From Paragorgia papillata (lineage: Eukaryota > Cnidaria > Anthozoa > Scleralcyonacea > Coralliidae): 64,000 nucleotides of DNA. A program made the translations under genes and the position numbers. Positions within the stretch are counted from its first letter, which is position 1. The number at the start of each line of letters is the position of its first letter. The stretch covers positions 606,501 through 670,500 of the forward strand of contig JAWNZC010000179.1 of NCBI GenBank assembly GCA_035771165.1. Direction: 5' to 3'. The notes under the pieces were generated by a model that was not told the origin of the DNA, made no database searches, and was given only the letters and a program-made list of their open reading frames with translations. Below are positions 11,201-52,000 of this stretch, piece by piece.

Positions 11201-12690
11201 AAGACAACAAAGCTGTTGGAACTGGATCTGGTATATGGTAAGGCAAGACGCTGGCCATAATAGATTACTTGAATTATATATAGTATGTAATTGCTTCACA
11301 AGAAACAAAAGAATGGACAGTCTAGTTTTGAAGCTAATGGTATGATATGGTTCATATTTAAAGGAAAAGAAAATGTTTGCAGTAAATGTATTGTTATATG
11401 TACATCGTGCTTATTAAACAAAAAAAACTCAGAGCTTTCATCCCAGAAGGTGATCAGAGAATGAGTTTCTTTGTTTAATAAACATGGTGTACTGTACACC
11501 TGCAACAAACATTTTATTTGTTTTCTTTTAAAATATAATACTAGTGTTTGTTGCTAGGATTATAGCAGAGACTTCAACTGGTTGCAAACTGGCAGGATCT
11601 GCTATTGGAAAGAGAGGTATGCACTAAACTGTGTAATCACACTTGAATTATACTTGTCTGAATCATACACTGTACAGTATTTACTATTACAGGTACACAT
11701 ATTGTACAGTGCTGGTTATGTATGTAGCTAGTTTCTCTAACAAGGAGCTTGTTTTCATCTTCAGGTTTGCCTTCTGAAACAGTAGCTAGTAATGCTGTGG
11801 AGGAACTGATAGACTGTCTAAGAAACAATTGCTGTGTGGACCAGCATCTTCAAGATCAAGTAATAAATTATAATAATTATAACTCATTAACCATGATATA
11901 AAAATAACTAAATGTCTTGTTTGGCTGCACCTATTAGGTTGTGATACTTATGGCTCTTGCTGATGGAAGATCTTCATTCAAAATTGGTCCTATTACTTTA
12001 CACACACAAACAGCAATCCACATTGCAGAAAGACTGACAAATGTAAGTGACTACACATTCGTCTTCAGAGAAAATGTGATTTTATTATCCCCTACCCTTT
12101 TCCACCCCCTTAGCTCATATCCAATTATCCTCAGTGCTCAAACAAATGGAGGGGCAGCTCACAGTCTATAATTATATATTTATATTATATATACAATGTA
12201 TATAATATTTTATTATATAAAATAGAGTGTTTTATTGATTTTTTCACCACTAATAAAAGTGCTAATCTCACATGTGCGATTATTTATGATAATCACACAT
12301 GATGATTATCACTGAATCAGCATTATACTTTAATGCAATTTTTGCAAGGCAATAGGACAATTTTTTAATATAATAAACAGAACAATAATACATGGATGCT
12401 TGGAAATATGAAATTTATTTCTCGTGTTGAACAGGATATGTCACTCGTTCGCTTCGCTCACTCATGAGATATCCTGGTCAACACTCGAAATAAATTTCAT
12501 ATTTCCGCACATCCATGTATTATTCTCTATATAATTATATGAATAATATTAAATAAAGTGTTCAATTTGGTTTTACTCTAATCCCTTCCAGGTTAAATTT
12601 AATGTTAAACCATTTCCTGAAGAGGAGTCAGCCATGAAGACATTTATCATTGAATGCGATGGAATAGGATTGAAAAATAAGTATTTATAG
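8207..12690 (+). CDS. RTCA: RNA 3'-terminal phosphate cyclase, complete
   Basis: RTCA converts RNA 3'-phosphates to 2',3'-cyclic phosphates using ATP, through an AMP-enzyme intermediate, and acts in RNA end processing and repair. Exons: 8207-8257, 8350-8467, 9213-9339, 9606-9729, 9938-9996, 10818-10959, 11113-11237, 11558-11616, 11765-11859, 11938-12042, 12592-12690. They sum to 1104 bases, 367 residues plus stop; the human protein is about 366. All phases close and all borders are AG/GT. Recognisable blocks are [71 protein letters not shown] and [12 protein letters not shown] 8207 begins [13 protein letters not shown], matching the position of the human start. No frame damage is visible. Its 3' end converges on FKBP15. 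Confidence 0.95.
8986..9115. repeat. Hairpin element in RTCA intron 2
   Basis: GATAAAGCATTCGTGTCCGA at about 9006 is mirrored near 9080-9104 (GTCGGCCACTCATGCTTTATC), and CTGTATGGGGATTTAC pairs with GTAAATCCCCATACAG. The same AAGCATGAG/GATTTACAAGGCGAGC theme recurs at 21.9 and 50.1 kb. Confidence 0.7.
9407..9426. repeat. Poly-G run
   Basis: A run of about a dozen G in RTCA intron 3. A similar run lies at 14,115-14,134. Confidence 0.8.
9838..9927. repeat. (TTAA)-rich low complexity in RTCA intron 4
   Basis: AATTAATTAATTAAATTAAT-type sequence ending in a T run directly before the exon 5 acceptor. Confidence 0.75.
10241..10708. repeat. Palindromic family A, copy 1
   Basis: About 465 bases in RTCA intron 5. 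Arms begin with ATTAAGTTTGTCTGATTTG and end with its complement CAAATTAGACAAACTTAAT. Each arm carries a TGACGTCA octamer (near 10,386 and 10,559). Near-identical copies lie at 20.5, 48.1 and 53.7 kb. No coding capacity: a non-autonomous foldback element. Confidence 0.88.
11938..12042 (+). CDS. RTCA: RTCA exon 10 with the nucleotidylated histidine
   Basis: This exon encodes [14 protein letters not shown] followed by [14 protein letters not shown]. By alignment from memory, the His in LHTQT (codon 12001-12003, residue 322) corresponds to E. coli RtcA His309, the residue that carries AMP. Its presence indicates an active cyclase rather than the inactive Rcl1-type relative. Confidence 0.8.
12210..12535. 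repeat. Palindromic family B, copy 1
   Basis: About 320 bases in RTCA intron 10, starting ATATAAAATAGAGTGTTTTATTG and ending near TCTCTATATA. It contains two internal palindromes: CACATGTG arms around AATCGCAC-type sequence, and GGAAATATGAAATTTATT arms around CACTCGTTCGCTTCGCTCA. Other copies: 13.0, 14.7 and 60.3 kb. Confidence 0.88.
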
Positions 12691-13039
12691 TATACCAGCT
12701 GAGTGTATTAGTGTACACCAGAACATGTAGTACAAAACTTATCATTAATGTGAGACCTTATTTATAACTAAACAAACTCCAATTTAATACGCTTTTGGTC
12801 CCGAACGAGGCTCATAATTGCTAAGATTTAGATTCGGGATGAGCTGATTGATCGGTACAACCAATTATGAATAATATCTGTTGTGTTTATTTATAAGTCT
12901 AACTTATCTAACACAAAATACTAATTTCCAAATTAATAGGTTAGTGGTACAATGCCTACAATGTTGTTCAATTTGTTGTGTGGCATGAAAGTTTTTTTCA
13001 CATCTAACATAACCACTTTGAGTGTTTGATCTACTATAC

Positions 13040-13365
13040 TTAATTATATAAAATAGAGTGTTTTATTGATTTTTCCGCCACTAATAAAAGTGATAATCTC
13101 ACATGTGCAATTATTTATGATAATCGCGCATGTGACGATTATCGCTGAATCAGCATTATAGTTTAATAGGCAATAGGACAATTTTTTTATATAATAAACA
13201 GAACAATACATGGATGCTTGGAAATATGAAATTTATTCCTCGTGTTGAACAGGATATGTCACTTGTTCACTTCACTCACTTGTGAGATATCCTGGTCAAC
13301 ACTCGAAATAAATTTCATATTTCCACACATCAATGTATTATTCTCTATATATGTACAAACTACAC
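13040..13365. repeat. Palindromic family B, copy 2
   Basis: Same organisation as the 12.2 kb copy, with a short deletion around 13,168. It lies between the convergent RTCA and FKBP15 genes. Confidence 0.88.
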
Positions 13366-14526
13366 CCTACATATACAACTGTATATTTTCAGAATTGCTC
13401 TTCAAGAAATTTAATAAAAAAAAGTTGATTTAAAGAATGTCTTAAAATAGTTGATCTGTTACATTTCTATATCATGTGTAGATTTCAGAAAATAGATAGG
13501 TTTCAGAAATTAGTGCCTTCCTTCAAATAACTACCCACCCAAATAAGCAATTCCCCCATCACTGCATTGTTTTAAAATAACTGCTCTTCTCAAAATATTG
13601 CTCCACATGCAACTTTTAATAAATGCAGTATCGTGCCCCAGGAAATCTATGGAGGGGAGGGATGCAAATGCCCTGGGGGGATGGCAAATGTCCTGTGGGG
13701 GCGAATTTCCTGTGACACCGTTATTACTAATATTACAAGCACCCTTTTAATTTAATAATTCTCTTTGTCAGACTCTTTAAAGATGTTTGGTGTAATAAAG
13801 CAATTATCTAATAGCAGCGTTTCAAGTTTAAATATATTAACAAGCGACAAAAGGATTTGTCATGTGCACGGCGTCATATAAGGCGTTTTGAGATTAATTG
13901 CCGAGTTTCAATTCATCTCTCTCGAAAAACAACGTTAAGAACGTTACCTGAGATGTTGAAATAAACGCCATGTATCTTTAAAATGATCCTGCAATTCTTG
14001 CCAAAATCCATCATCCATGCACGTGGTAGAGATTTTATATGGAACATCCCAAAATGTTGTCGGTACCAGAGCCTGCGATCCTTTTGGCCATCGCCATGCC
14101 AAAGGTACATAGGCGGGGGGGTGGGGGGGGGGGGGTATGTTTCACGTTTCACAAACGATAAAATGGATATTTTCCACGTTCATAAGAAATTATTGGTAAC
14201 ATTTTGTTACAAAATCATCCTCAGACCATTTTTTAATCAAATCAAAATATATTTCTAATCCACGCTTTCGTCTAAACTGGTGATTTATATAGAAAAAAAT
14301 TACATTATTAACAATTAAATGTTTAATATTAACACTGTCCGTAATAATCCAAGACATGATAATTAATCTATTTTTTCACCTGGGGAGAACAATTTCGTTA
14401 AATTACGTTTCCACGTTCGTTTCCCTGAAAAAAATCTGGAGTCGCAGACGACGAAGAAAACTAGTCAAACTAGCTCCTTCGCCTTTCCAATTAAAATTTC
14501 TCTAATATTTCTCAGAATTATCGTCG
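13366..14526. other. Intergenic DNA between convergent genes
   Basis: No gene seen. Contains the 3' flanks of RTCA (+) and FKBP15 (-), a poly-G tract at 14,115-14,134 and otherwise unremarkable AT-rich sequence. Confidence 0.5.
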
Positions 14527-43662
<29,136 letters not shown>

Positions 43663-44319
43663 TTCCAAACAGAGTAGAAAAACTCATGTAATATAGATGT
43701 ACAAAGTTGACCCAAATCCAAACGCAAAACCTTCAAAAACGCAACCAAAGTACATCCGGCTTCGATATTTTTGTGCAGTCACGCGATGAACCGAAGCTTC
43801 ACCGACCATGTTCGGAACTCTTCGAAACACGATCGACAAACTTCGGATTTTTCAGAAACGATTCAGTTCCGGGGGGGAGGGCGCCCGGTGTTGAAAATGA
43901 ACGAGACTGAAAGTTGACGATAATACGATAAAAATAAACTAGGCTCGCCTGAAAGTTGAAGTTTAATTGTCATTCTATGAATTGATGTGGTTGGTACCTT
44001 CGTTTTAACTTTATAAAAATAATTTTAAAATATGTCATTGAAGATTTTCTGTAGTTTATTTAAATTTTCCCGAAAATATTACATTTGTACAAAGTCGCAA
44101 AATTAAAATATAAAAGAAATACAAAATTATTGGTAAATGTCGCAAAAATATATTATATTGCGACAAAAAAGTCGCAAGAATATAAAAATATATATAAAAA
44201 GTGAACAATGTACAAGTCACAAAATTTCAAAATGTAAACAAAGTATTTTTTACATGTAATACTCAAATAAAAATAAAATTTTAAAGTGAAAAAACCCGGG
44301 TTTTTTAGTTCCGGTCAGG

Positions 44320-44535
44320 AAGCATGCCAAAAAGTAGCCTGGTACCCTGTAAGCATTTTTGGTATGGCCCAATTTCAAAAAGAAATATGGGCCATATTCT
44401 TTGATTGGACCAGGCTAGCCAAAAAGCTGTGAGGATTTGCACGATATGGCCATATGGGGATATTGATATTCGGTTGTTATAACATTCCTTGTTATAATAT
44501 ATAAATACGTTTCACGTTTGTAAATACAGTAAAGC
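44320..44535. repeat. Third copy of the PRDX6 upstream sequence, exon 1 lost
   Basis: CAAAAAGCTGTGAGGATTTGC and ATATTGATATTCGGTTGTTA match 59,595-59,660 and 61,115-61,165. It then jumps, at 44,486, to TATAAATACGTTTCACGTTTG, which in the other two copies lies after exon 1. The PRDX6 first exon is therefore missing in this copy. Confidence 0.75.
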
Positions 44536-44537
44536 TT

Positions 44538-44590
44538 TTTATTATATAAAATAGAGTGTTTTATTGATTTTTCCACCACTAATAAAAATG
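44538..44590. repeat. Palindromic family B, 5' fragment
   Basis: TTATTATATAAAATAGAGTG to CCACTAATAAAAATGA matches only the first 50 bases of family B. Confidence 0.75.
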
Positions 44591-44689
44591 ACCGCATTGC
44601 TTCATTTGGAATTAAACTTTATTCCCCCTGTGGTCAGTTTTCACATGCATATGTATTCAAACTTGTATTCCGCACTCAAACAAAGCTGT

Positions 44690-44992
44690 GGTCAAAAACG
44701 GGATGGGCGACATTCGTTTGGGACACCCTTTATTTTTCCAAATGGCTGTAGGTAGCATAGATAATTTGCATAATTTGGACAAGTTCAAATTTTGATGTTG
44801 CCTCTTTAAATGACTCCAGGAAGCGAGTAGGTAACTATTTAGCTCTGAAAATTTCAGAGTACAACAAAGAAGGAGTGATGGGCTTTCGGCGTGATATAAA
44901 AATTTACTTCTTGTACCCAAATTAAAGAAGATGCAGTACAAAAACGGTGGGGGGCAATTTTTTTTGGGACACCCTATATATATGGCACAGCT
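44690..44992 (+). mobile_element. mariner-like DUF4817 element relic, copy 1
   Basis: Contains GACAAGTTCAAATTTTGATG, GAAGGAGTGATGGGCTTTCGG and ends AATTTTTTTTGGGACACCCT, the reverse-oriented equivalent of the relic at 52,516-52,858. Only a short piece of the reading frame survives, with stops. Confidence 0.6.
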
Positions 44993-45288
44993 TATTTATA
45001 CATAATATAATTCATGTATAACAAAGTAAGATATGTTTACTATGGTTTGTTATGCAACTATTAATAAAAATAATTCGCCAATAGACGTTATTGGAGGATT
45101 GGTGGCAAGCCCCAAGGGGATGCCACCCCCTGATCAGAGGTAACCATGGCAACCCCGCCACAGCCCACCTCCAGGCACCAGTCACACTGTCAAGCAGTGG
45201 AAATATATATATACTTACCTTGCATTCTATCAGGGGTGGGTGGGTCAACACAATGCAAAGCAAGAATCCCCAAGTATCAACACAATGA

Positions 45289-45483
45289 ACAGCGCGCGCA
45301 AAACCAGTCAAGCTCAGACCACGCTGACAAGACTCTGATGAACGCCGAGATAATCCCCACATATTATATATGAGTGACCGCTGACCAAGTATCTATTACA
45401 TAGATAGCGCGCGCAAAACCAGTCAAGCTCAGACCACGCTGACAATACTTTGATGAGCGCTGAGATAATCCCCATATATTATA
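45289..45483. repeat. Direct repeat pair, about 80 bases each
   Basis: GCGCGCGCAAAACCAGTCAAGC to ATAATCCCCACATATTATA occurs at 45,290-45,370 and again at 45,405-45,483 with a few changes (GAACGCC/GAGCGCT). Confidence 0.85.
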
Positions 45484-45607
45484 GTGAGTGTCTGCTGACT
45501 AGCATTGTCTCCTTTTTTACCTTGCCTAAATTACATTTAGCCACATAAAAACTCTGTCAAAGTCTTTTCGCTTTTCCATTCTTGTGTAAATATCTGCATG
45601 GAGATAT

Positions 45608-45613
45608 TTTATT
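45608..45613 (-). promoter_or_regulatory. Possible new poly(A) signal of the truncated paralog
   Basis: TTTATT on + is AATAAA on -, about 190 bases after the stop. The parental sequence at the matching place (about 26,019-26,024) is TTTATC, so one C-to-T change created the hexamer. Confidence 0.45.
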
Positions 45614-45798
45614 GGGAGATATTCTCTTAACAACTTTATTGGATACTTTACAATAGATATCCAAACGGGAAGAGCGCGAACGGGACTCGAGGACCCATGC
45701 GAGGCGCTCCCCCATAGGAATTAAAAATACATAAATATAAAAAACTAGAAATAGACCAACTACATAAAAATTCGTTTGAAATTTATCGGTATAGCCTT

Positions 45799-45874
45799 CT
45801 AAACAAAGTTGGAATCCTCCTCTTCTCTTCTTCTTCTTCTCTCTTCTTCTTCTTCTTCTTCTTCTTCTTCTTCT

Positions 45875-45913
<39 letters not shown>

Positions 45914-46020
45914 TCCTCTTCCTCTTCTTCTTCTTCTTCTTCCTCCTCCTCTTCATCATCGTCTTCCTCTTCCTCACTTTCTTCATCGTCCACTCCACTT
46001 GCTAACTTCAAGGTCATAGT
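45799..46020 (-). CDS. Truncated paralog last exon (Glu-rich end)
   Basis: Starts [17 protein letters not shown] like exon 29, passes through a long Glu run encoded by GAA/GAG, then changes to Arg-rich sequence and ends DSNFV-stop (TAG at 45799-45801). The homology with exon 29 breaks inside the Glu tract and the following bases match FKBP15 intron 19, so the junction probably formed in the triplet repeat. Exons 30-31 are lost. Confidence 0.72.
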
Positions 46021-49000
46021 CTATAGATAAAACAACATCAGCATTAGTATCGGATTTAACATTCAGGAGCTTAAACAAATACAACGCCGCCAAGGAATTT
46101 AATTTTTCTCACACAACAAAGAAAATGAATAATTTGTAGTTTAAAAGGTTTAAATCTCTTAAAGAACATACCTTGATTACGTTGAGAACAACACTCATAA
46201 CAGCTGAGCTTTTGCAACTATCGCCAGCATCAGATTCTCCTCGTATTTTGGAAAACACTTTCTTCATTATTCGTTTAACCTAAAACGGTATGAACATCTG
46301 TTTACTGAAGAACGTAATTGCGTGCAAGTTTGTTTGTCGATAACTCGTTTGTTTGTTTGTTTGTTTGTTTGTTTGTTTGTTTGTTTGTTTGTTTATTTGT
46401 TTGCTTGCTTACGGACTTGTTGCGTGCTTACTGACTTGTTGGTTGGTTGGTTGGTTGGTTGGTTGGTTGGTTGGTTGGTTGGTTGGTTGGTTGGTTGGTT
46501 GGTTGGTTGGTTGGTTGGTTGGTTGGTTGGTTGGTTGGTTAATTGGTTGTTTGGTTAATTGATTGATTGATTGATCGCCCGCCATTCCATCTGTCTGTCT
46601 GCCTGAAAAAATTCTTCCGCTTACCCTTACCATAACTTTATCTCTGGAAGGCTCTGTCTGTTTTTCAGCGGTTTCTTCTTTTTCTCGTATAGACTTCTGA
46701 AGTACCTCACTCACGGCAACTTCCTTTTCCTGAAAATTCGTTAAAATAAATACAAAACCTGTTCAGGTTGACTTCCCCAACTGCTAAAACATTGTTAATG
46801 GACTATCCTACCTTTGTCACGTCCTCCAGTCTTTTTTCATATCCTTGTTTCATTTCTATACTCTTCATTCTCAGTTCGTGATACTGTTGAGAACGAAAAC
46901 AAATCATGTTTTAAAATTTCACACTGAATATGGTTTTATGTTGTTCAGCACAAACATGTGTATATTTGCAAATTACTTACTTTCTTTTGAGTCTCATCTA
47001 AATCTTTCACTTTCTCTTGAAGTTCTTCTATCTCTCGAAGGTTTTTACTCTGGGAGTTCTTTATAGTTGCACACTACAAAATAAGTAACGTTTGGTAAGT
47101 ATCACACTTCAAGACCTTCCATATCTGGCACCTGTTTTCCTTTCTTAATTCCCTCCTTCTTCCTTACCTCGTTCATTCTTTCCCTCCTTTCCTTCCAACA
47201 TCCATCCATCCATTCATCCTACCTAGCCACCTACCTACTCACTCATCTACCTTCATACCAACATACCTACCAACCAACCCAACTACCCACTCACCTACCT
47301 ACCTACCTACCCACCTACCTACCCACTCACCTACCTACCCACTCACCTACCTACCCACTCACCTACCTACCTACCCACCTCCTACCTACCTACCCACTCA
47401 CTTACCTACCTACCTACCCACCCTCCCACCTATCTATCTACCTACCTACCTACCTACCCACCCACCTACCTACCTACCCACCTACCTACCCACCGTAGGT
47501 GGGTGGGTGGATAGGTAGGTGGTGGGTAGGTAGGTAGGTAGATAGGTGGGAGGGTGGGTAGGTAGGTAGGTAGGTGGGTAGGTAGGTAGGTGGTGGGTAG
47601 GTAGGTAGGTGGGCAGCAAGGTAGGTGCCCGTCCTTCCATCCTTTTCCCTCTAAAATTTCTAACCATCCTCTTTCTCGTCCTAGTCCCCACCTCCCTTCT
47701 CGCTAGTTCAGCACGGTACATAATTTCAAGAAGATAGTAAAACGGACACAGATGTCACACACCTTTTCATCGCTCTCCGAAATCTTTTTCCTCAACGCGT
47801 CGCATTCATCAACAACTTCATCATATTTTGCTCGCCACCTTTTCTCAGATTGATTCACCATTTGTTTCGATTTTTCTTGCCACTTTGCCTCCACGTCCGC
47901 TTCACATTGAGCAACCTTGGAAAATAAAGAATATACAAAAAAAATGATTTACAGACAGGGAAGCCAAATCAAGGTAGAGTAGCGAAGTACCTGTTGAGAA
48001 AGTGACGAGCTACTTGAAGTTAACTCTCGACGATATCTCTCTTTTAAGCCATTCAGTTCTTCCTGTGTTATAAAAAAAAGAAAGTTTATTAAAGGGCAAT
48101 AGTACCAAAAATTAAGTTTGTCTAATTTGAAAGAACTCGTAAAATTGTAACAGAAGATCCTTTACAACTTTTTCGTATCTCTCTTCGTTTTCAAGATATT
48201 TCAATTTGTTTGATATGTAAATGAATGGTCTCTGACGTCAGGTGTGGGGTAAAATATTTTCACATGTAGCAAAACCAGTTATATCTCTAAGTTTGTTCAC
48301 CGAAATCATTTGAAACTGTGCACATAAAAACTCCTTGCGACGCTGAACATTTCATGTTAGATATGTAAGTGATTTTGCTCTGTATGAAAATATTTTACCC
48401 CACTCCTGACGTCAGAGACCATCTCATTTACATATCAAACAAACTGAAATATCTTGAAAACGCAGAAAGATACGAAAAAGTTGTAAAGGATCTTCTATTA
48501 CAATTTTATGAGTTCTTTCAAATTAGACAAACTTAATTTTTAAGGCCAATGTCCTTTAAACAGTTAAAGTGCTTATGAAACGAAAATTAAGTTTGTCTCA
48601 TTTGAAAGTACTTTTGAAATGAGAAAGTAACATCTTTTGCTGTTTTTTGTTTCCTTGCTTCGTTGTTGAGATATTTCAGTTTGTTTTGTATATGAAACTA
48701 ACAAGTGACATCACAACGTGCATAATGACTTACTGAGAAAGGTTATATATCTTTGCTATTACTAAACGGAATCAGTTGAAAATGTATATTTTTGTTGTTG
48801 TAAGGGGAAAACACACACATAATTGCTTTGAAGTGATTCCGTTTGATAATAGCAAAACTATATATTAACCTTTCCCTGTAAGTCATTATGCACGTTGTGA
48901 TGTCACTGGTTAGTTTCGCATATAAAACAAACTGAAATATCTCAACAACGAAGCAATGAAACAAAAAACAGCAAAGATGTTACTTTGTCATTTCAAAAGT

Positions 49001-52000
49001 ACTTTCAAATAAGACAAACTTAATTTTCGTTTCTTACGCACTTTAAGTAAAGGTTAATCAATAGTCACAAGTGTGATGAGTGTTATCACATGAGTGTGAA
49101 CATAGACTAACTCTTAAGCCTGGTTTATACAGCGTGCTACGAGCGGACCGAACTAATTACTTGCCCAATTGGTTCGGTCATAGCACGCTGTATAAATCAA
49201 TTTGGCTCGCTCTTGGAATTAGGTCCGCTCTTAACCGTGCGGCTCGCTCGTCGAAGGCGTGCGGAACGCACTTAACACGGTGAAGCACGCTGGTGAAGCA
49301 AGCGAGGATTGAAATCCATAATTTTATTTCGGCGTTATAATAAATTTGGTTCGTTCAAAATTTTTCTGCCAAGACCGCACCAATTAATTAATTAGTTCGG
49401 TGCGCTCATAGCACACTGTATAAACCAGGCCTACTTTATATCTCATGACATACCCACAATGAGCTTGGCCGCGTAGTCGGTTTGGGTTCTTGGGAAGACT
49501 GGGAAGAGGCTGGAAACGAGAAGGCCTAGCAACATTCGTAAAAAGGTCCTGCCCAGAATCGTTCTGGCCCTTCGAGTGTTCCTGGGATCTAGCGTAGCAA
49601 CAGTATATTATATAAAAAGCATAAGGATGTCTGCGAAGATTTTACCAAAGATCTTGGCGATCGAAAGAAGGAAATTATGGAATATATTCCAATTGGAGCT
49701 AGAAATGAAAATTTAACTGTTTAACTTTCAACTTTTGGCGGTTGCAGAAGGAAAGCTAGTGATAAGAAAGCTAGGCCAGTGAACCTTCGTCGATCCGAGG
49801 TGAGCAGGCTTGTATTATTTTATGCAGATGGAAATAGTAAATGTCGGGAAACACTTAGGACGTCATAACATCACAATTCTTCCTCAATAAACAACTGAGC
49901 TGTGAAGTGAAAGTGTTTATGAATTTTGCTAGGCCTTCCCCAGCGGGTCCATTCGGATCACTTCCGAAACGTATCAACCGAGGAAGGCCTAGAAACTATA
50001 GGCTAACACCCACATATCATTATTTAAGCAGACGCGTTAAATCCTTTATTCAACTGATTAGTAACAGATAAAGCATGAGCAGCTGATCTGTATCTGATTT
50101 ACAAGGCGAGCTGCAAGCGAGCCGTAGTAAATCAGATACAGATCGGCTGCGAATGCTTTATCGTACTTATCAAATGGACGCATCTAAATAGCCATGTTTT
50201 CAAACTATTTTTCAAGTTGGAGTGATTTTAGCTTAGTAAATTGAGGAAAAAGTTTATGTAAATCAGGACGAATCTGTATGCGATTTACAGATATTGATTA
50301 AACATTCATTTATTTTGAATTTTCTTCATGAATTATTAATGAATTTGATAAGTATGTATACAGTGTGGTAAATGGTGCGATAAGTAGAATCACACTCCTT
50401 TCTAGTCAAATGAGTGTGATAACCACTTATCACACTGTATAATCCACTCACTGCAAGCTTTTTCTTAGTACCTCATGATTGGATTTCATTTCTTCATCCA
50501 TCCTTTTCTTCACTTCTTGCTGTTTCTTTTTACGCTCTGCCACATTCTGTAGAAAAGAAAATTATTAAGATTCATGAATGTCTACAAACCTACGAAAATA
50601 TTAAGAGGTTGGTGTATACTGCCGATTGTACGATATGGTATTGTATGGTATGGTAGGGTGTGGTGTATATGGTATGGTGTTGTATGGTGTGTTTTGGTGT
50701 AGTGCATAGTCTAGCAGTGCATTGCAGATTTGTACTGCACTGTACTGTGCTGTACTGTACTGTAATGTACTAAGCTGTGCTGTACTATACTGTACTGTAC
50801 TACACTGCACTGCACTGCACTGTACTGCACTGCACTGTACTAAGCTGTGCTGTACTGTACTGTACTGTACTGTACTGTACTGTACTGTACTGTACTGTAC
50901 TGTACTGTACTGTACTGTATTGTACTGTACTGTACTGTACTGTATAAATTTAATAACGGAAATATTAATACCATACCTTCTCCAACGTCTCTTTTTCTTG
51001 TCTTAAATCACTGACTACCTCCTCCAGGATTGAAAGTTTCCCTGCTAACTTTTTGCGTTCTTGTTTCGCATTTTTCACAGTCGAAGAAAGTTTCTGAAGC
51101 TCTTCTTCTTTTTCTACATTAAGATAAAATTACAGTCAAGGCCAATTTATTTTAAAAATGTATAGGAAGTAGACAATACCGGTCGGGTTGTTAGAATTCT
51201 AGTCTGACGGACGGACGGACGGAGCGGACGGACGGAGCGGACGGACGGAGCGGACGGACGGAGCGGACGGACGGACTGACGGACCAACGGCTGGCCGAAG
51301 GACGACCGATGGATGGACCTACAGACAAACCGACGGGCGAACCGACGGACGGACGGACGGACTGCCCAACCAACCGACCAACTGACCATGCCCCTATTGC
51401 CTGACCATGGCCTGACTGCCTGATTCAAATTAGCGGGAGTTACCCCACAATAAATATACCATGACGTTATAACCATGTTTTCGTAGTTAAAGGTGACATA
51501 CGTACGTACTGCGCATGTACGAAACTAATGTTTACATCTTTATTTACAAAAAATATACTAATACCTTATTCAAGATTTTAAGCTTTTCTTGGTTCCCATT
51601 CATTACTTGTACCCAAAACAAAACAGTTTCAGGAGAAATAGAAGAAATCCGAGGAGATATCCTCGCCGAATTGCTTGGTTTTCTGCCATGTTGTTCCTAA
51701 CGGTTTACATTGAGCTGAGTACTTCATGTAATTATCTACGAATGTCATGTTTTGGGGACCACATTGCGGTCATGCGCAGAACGGACTGTACATCACCTTT
51801 AACAAATCACAGCAGACAAACACTTTTTCAAAAATAGAACATTCCTCTCACCTGTTAAGCTTTCTTTCGTCGTCAGGAGTTCTGTCTCATGTTTGTGCAT
51901 TTTTGATGAAGTTTTCTTTAACTGTTCTCGATTCTCTTCGTCTTGTTTTCGTAATATTTCCAATTCCGCCTCTAGAGTGGCCGCGTTCTGCTTGTACGTT

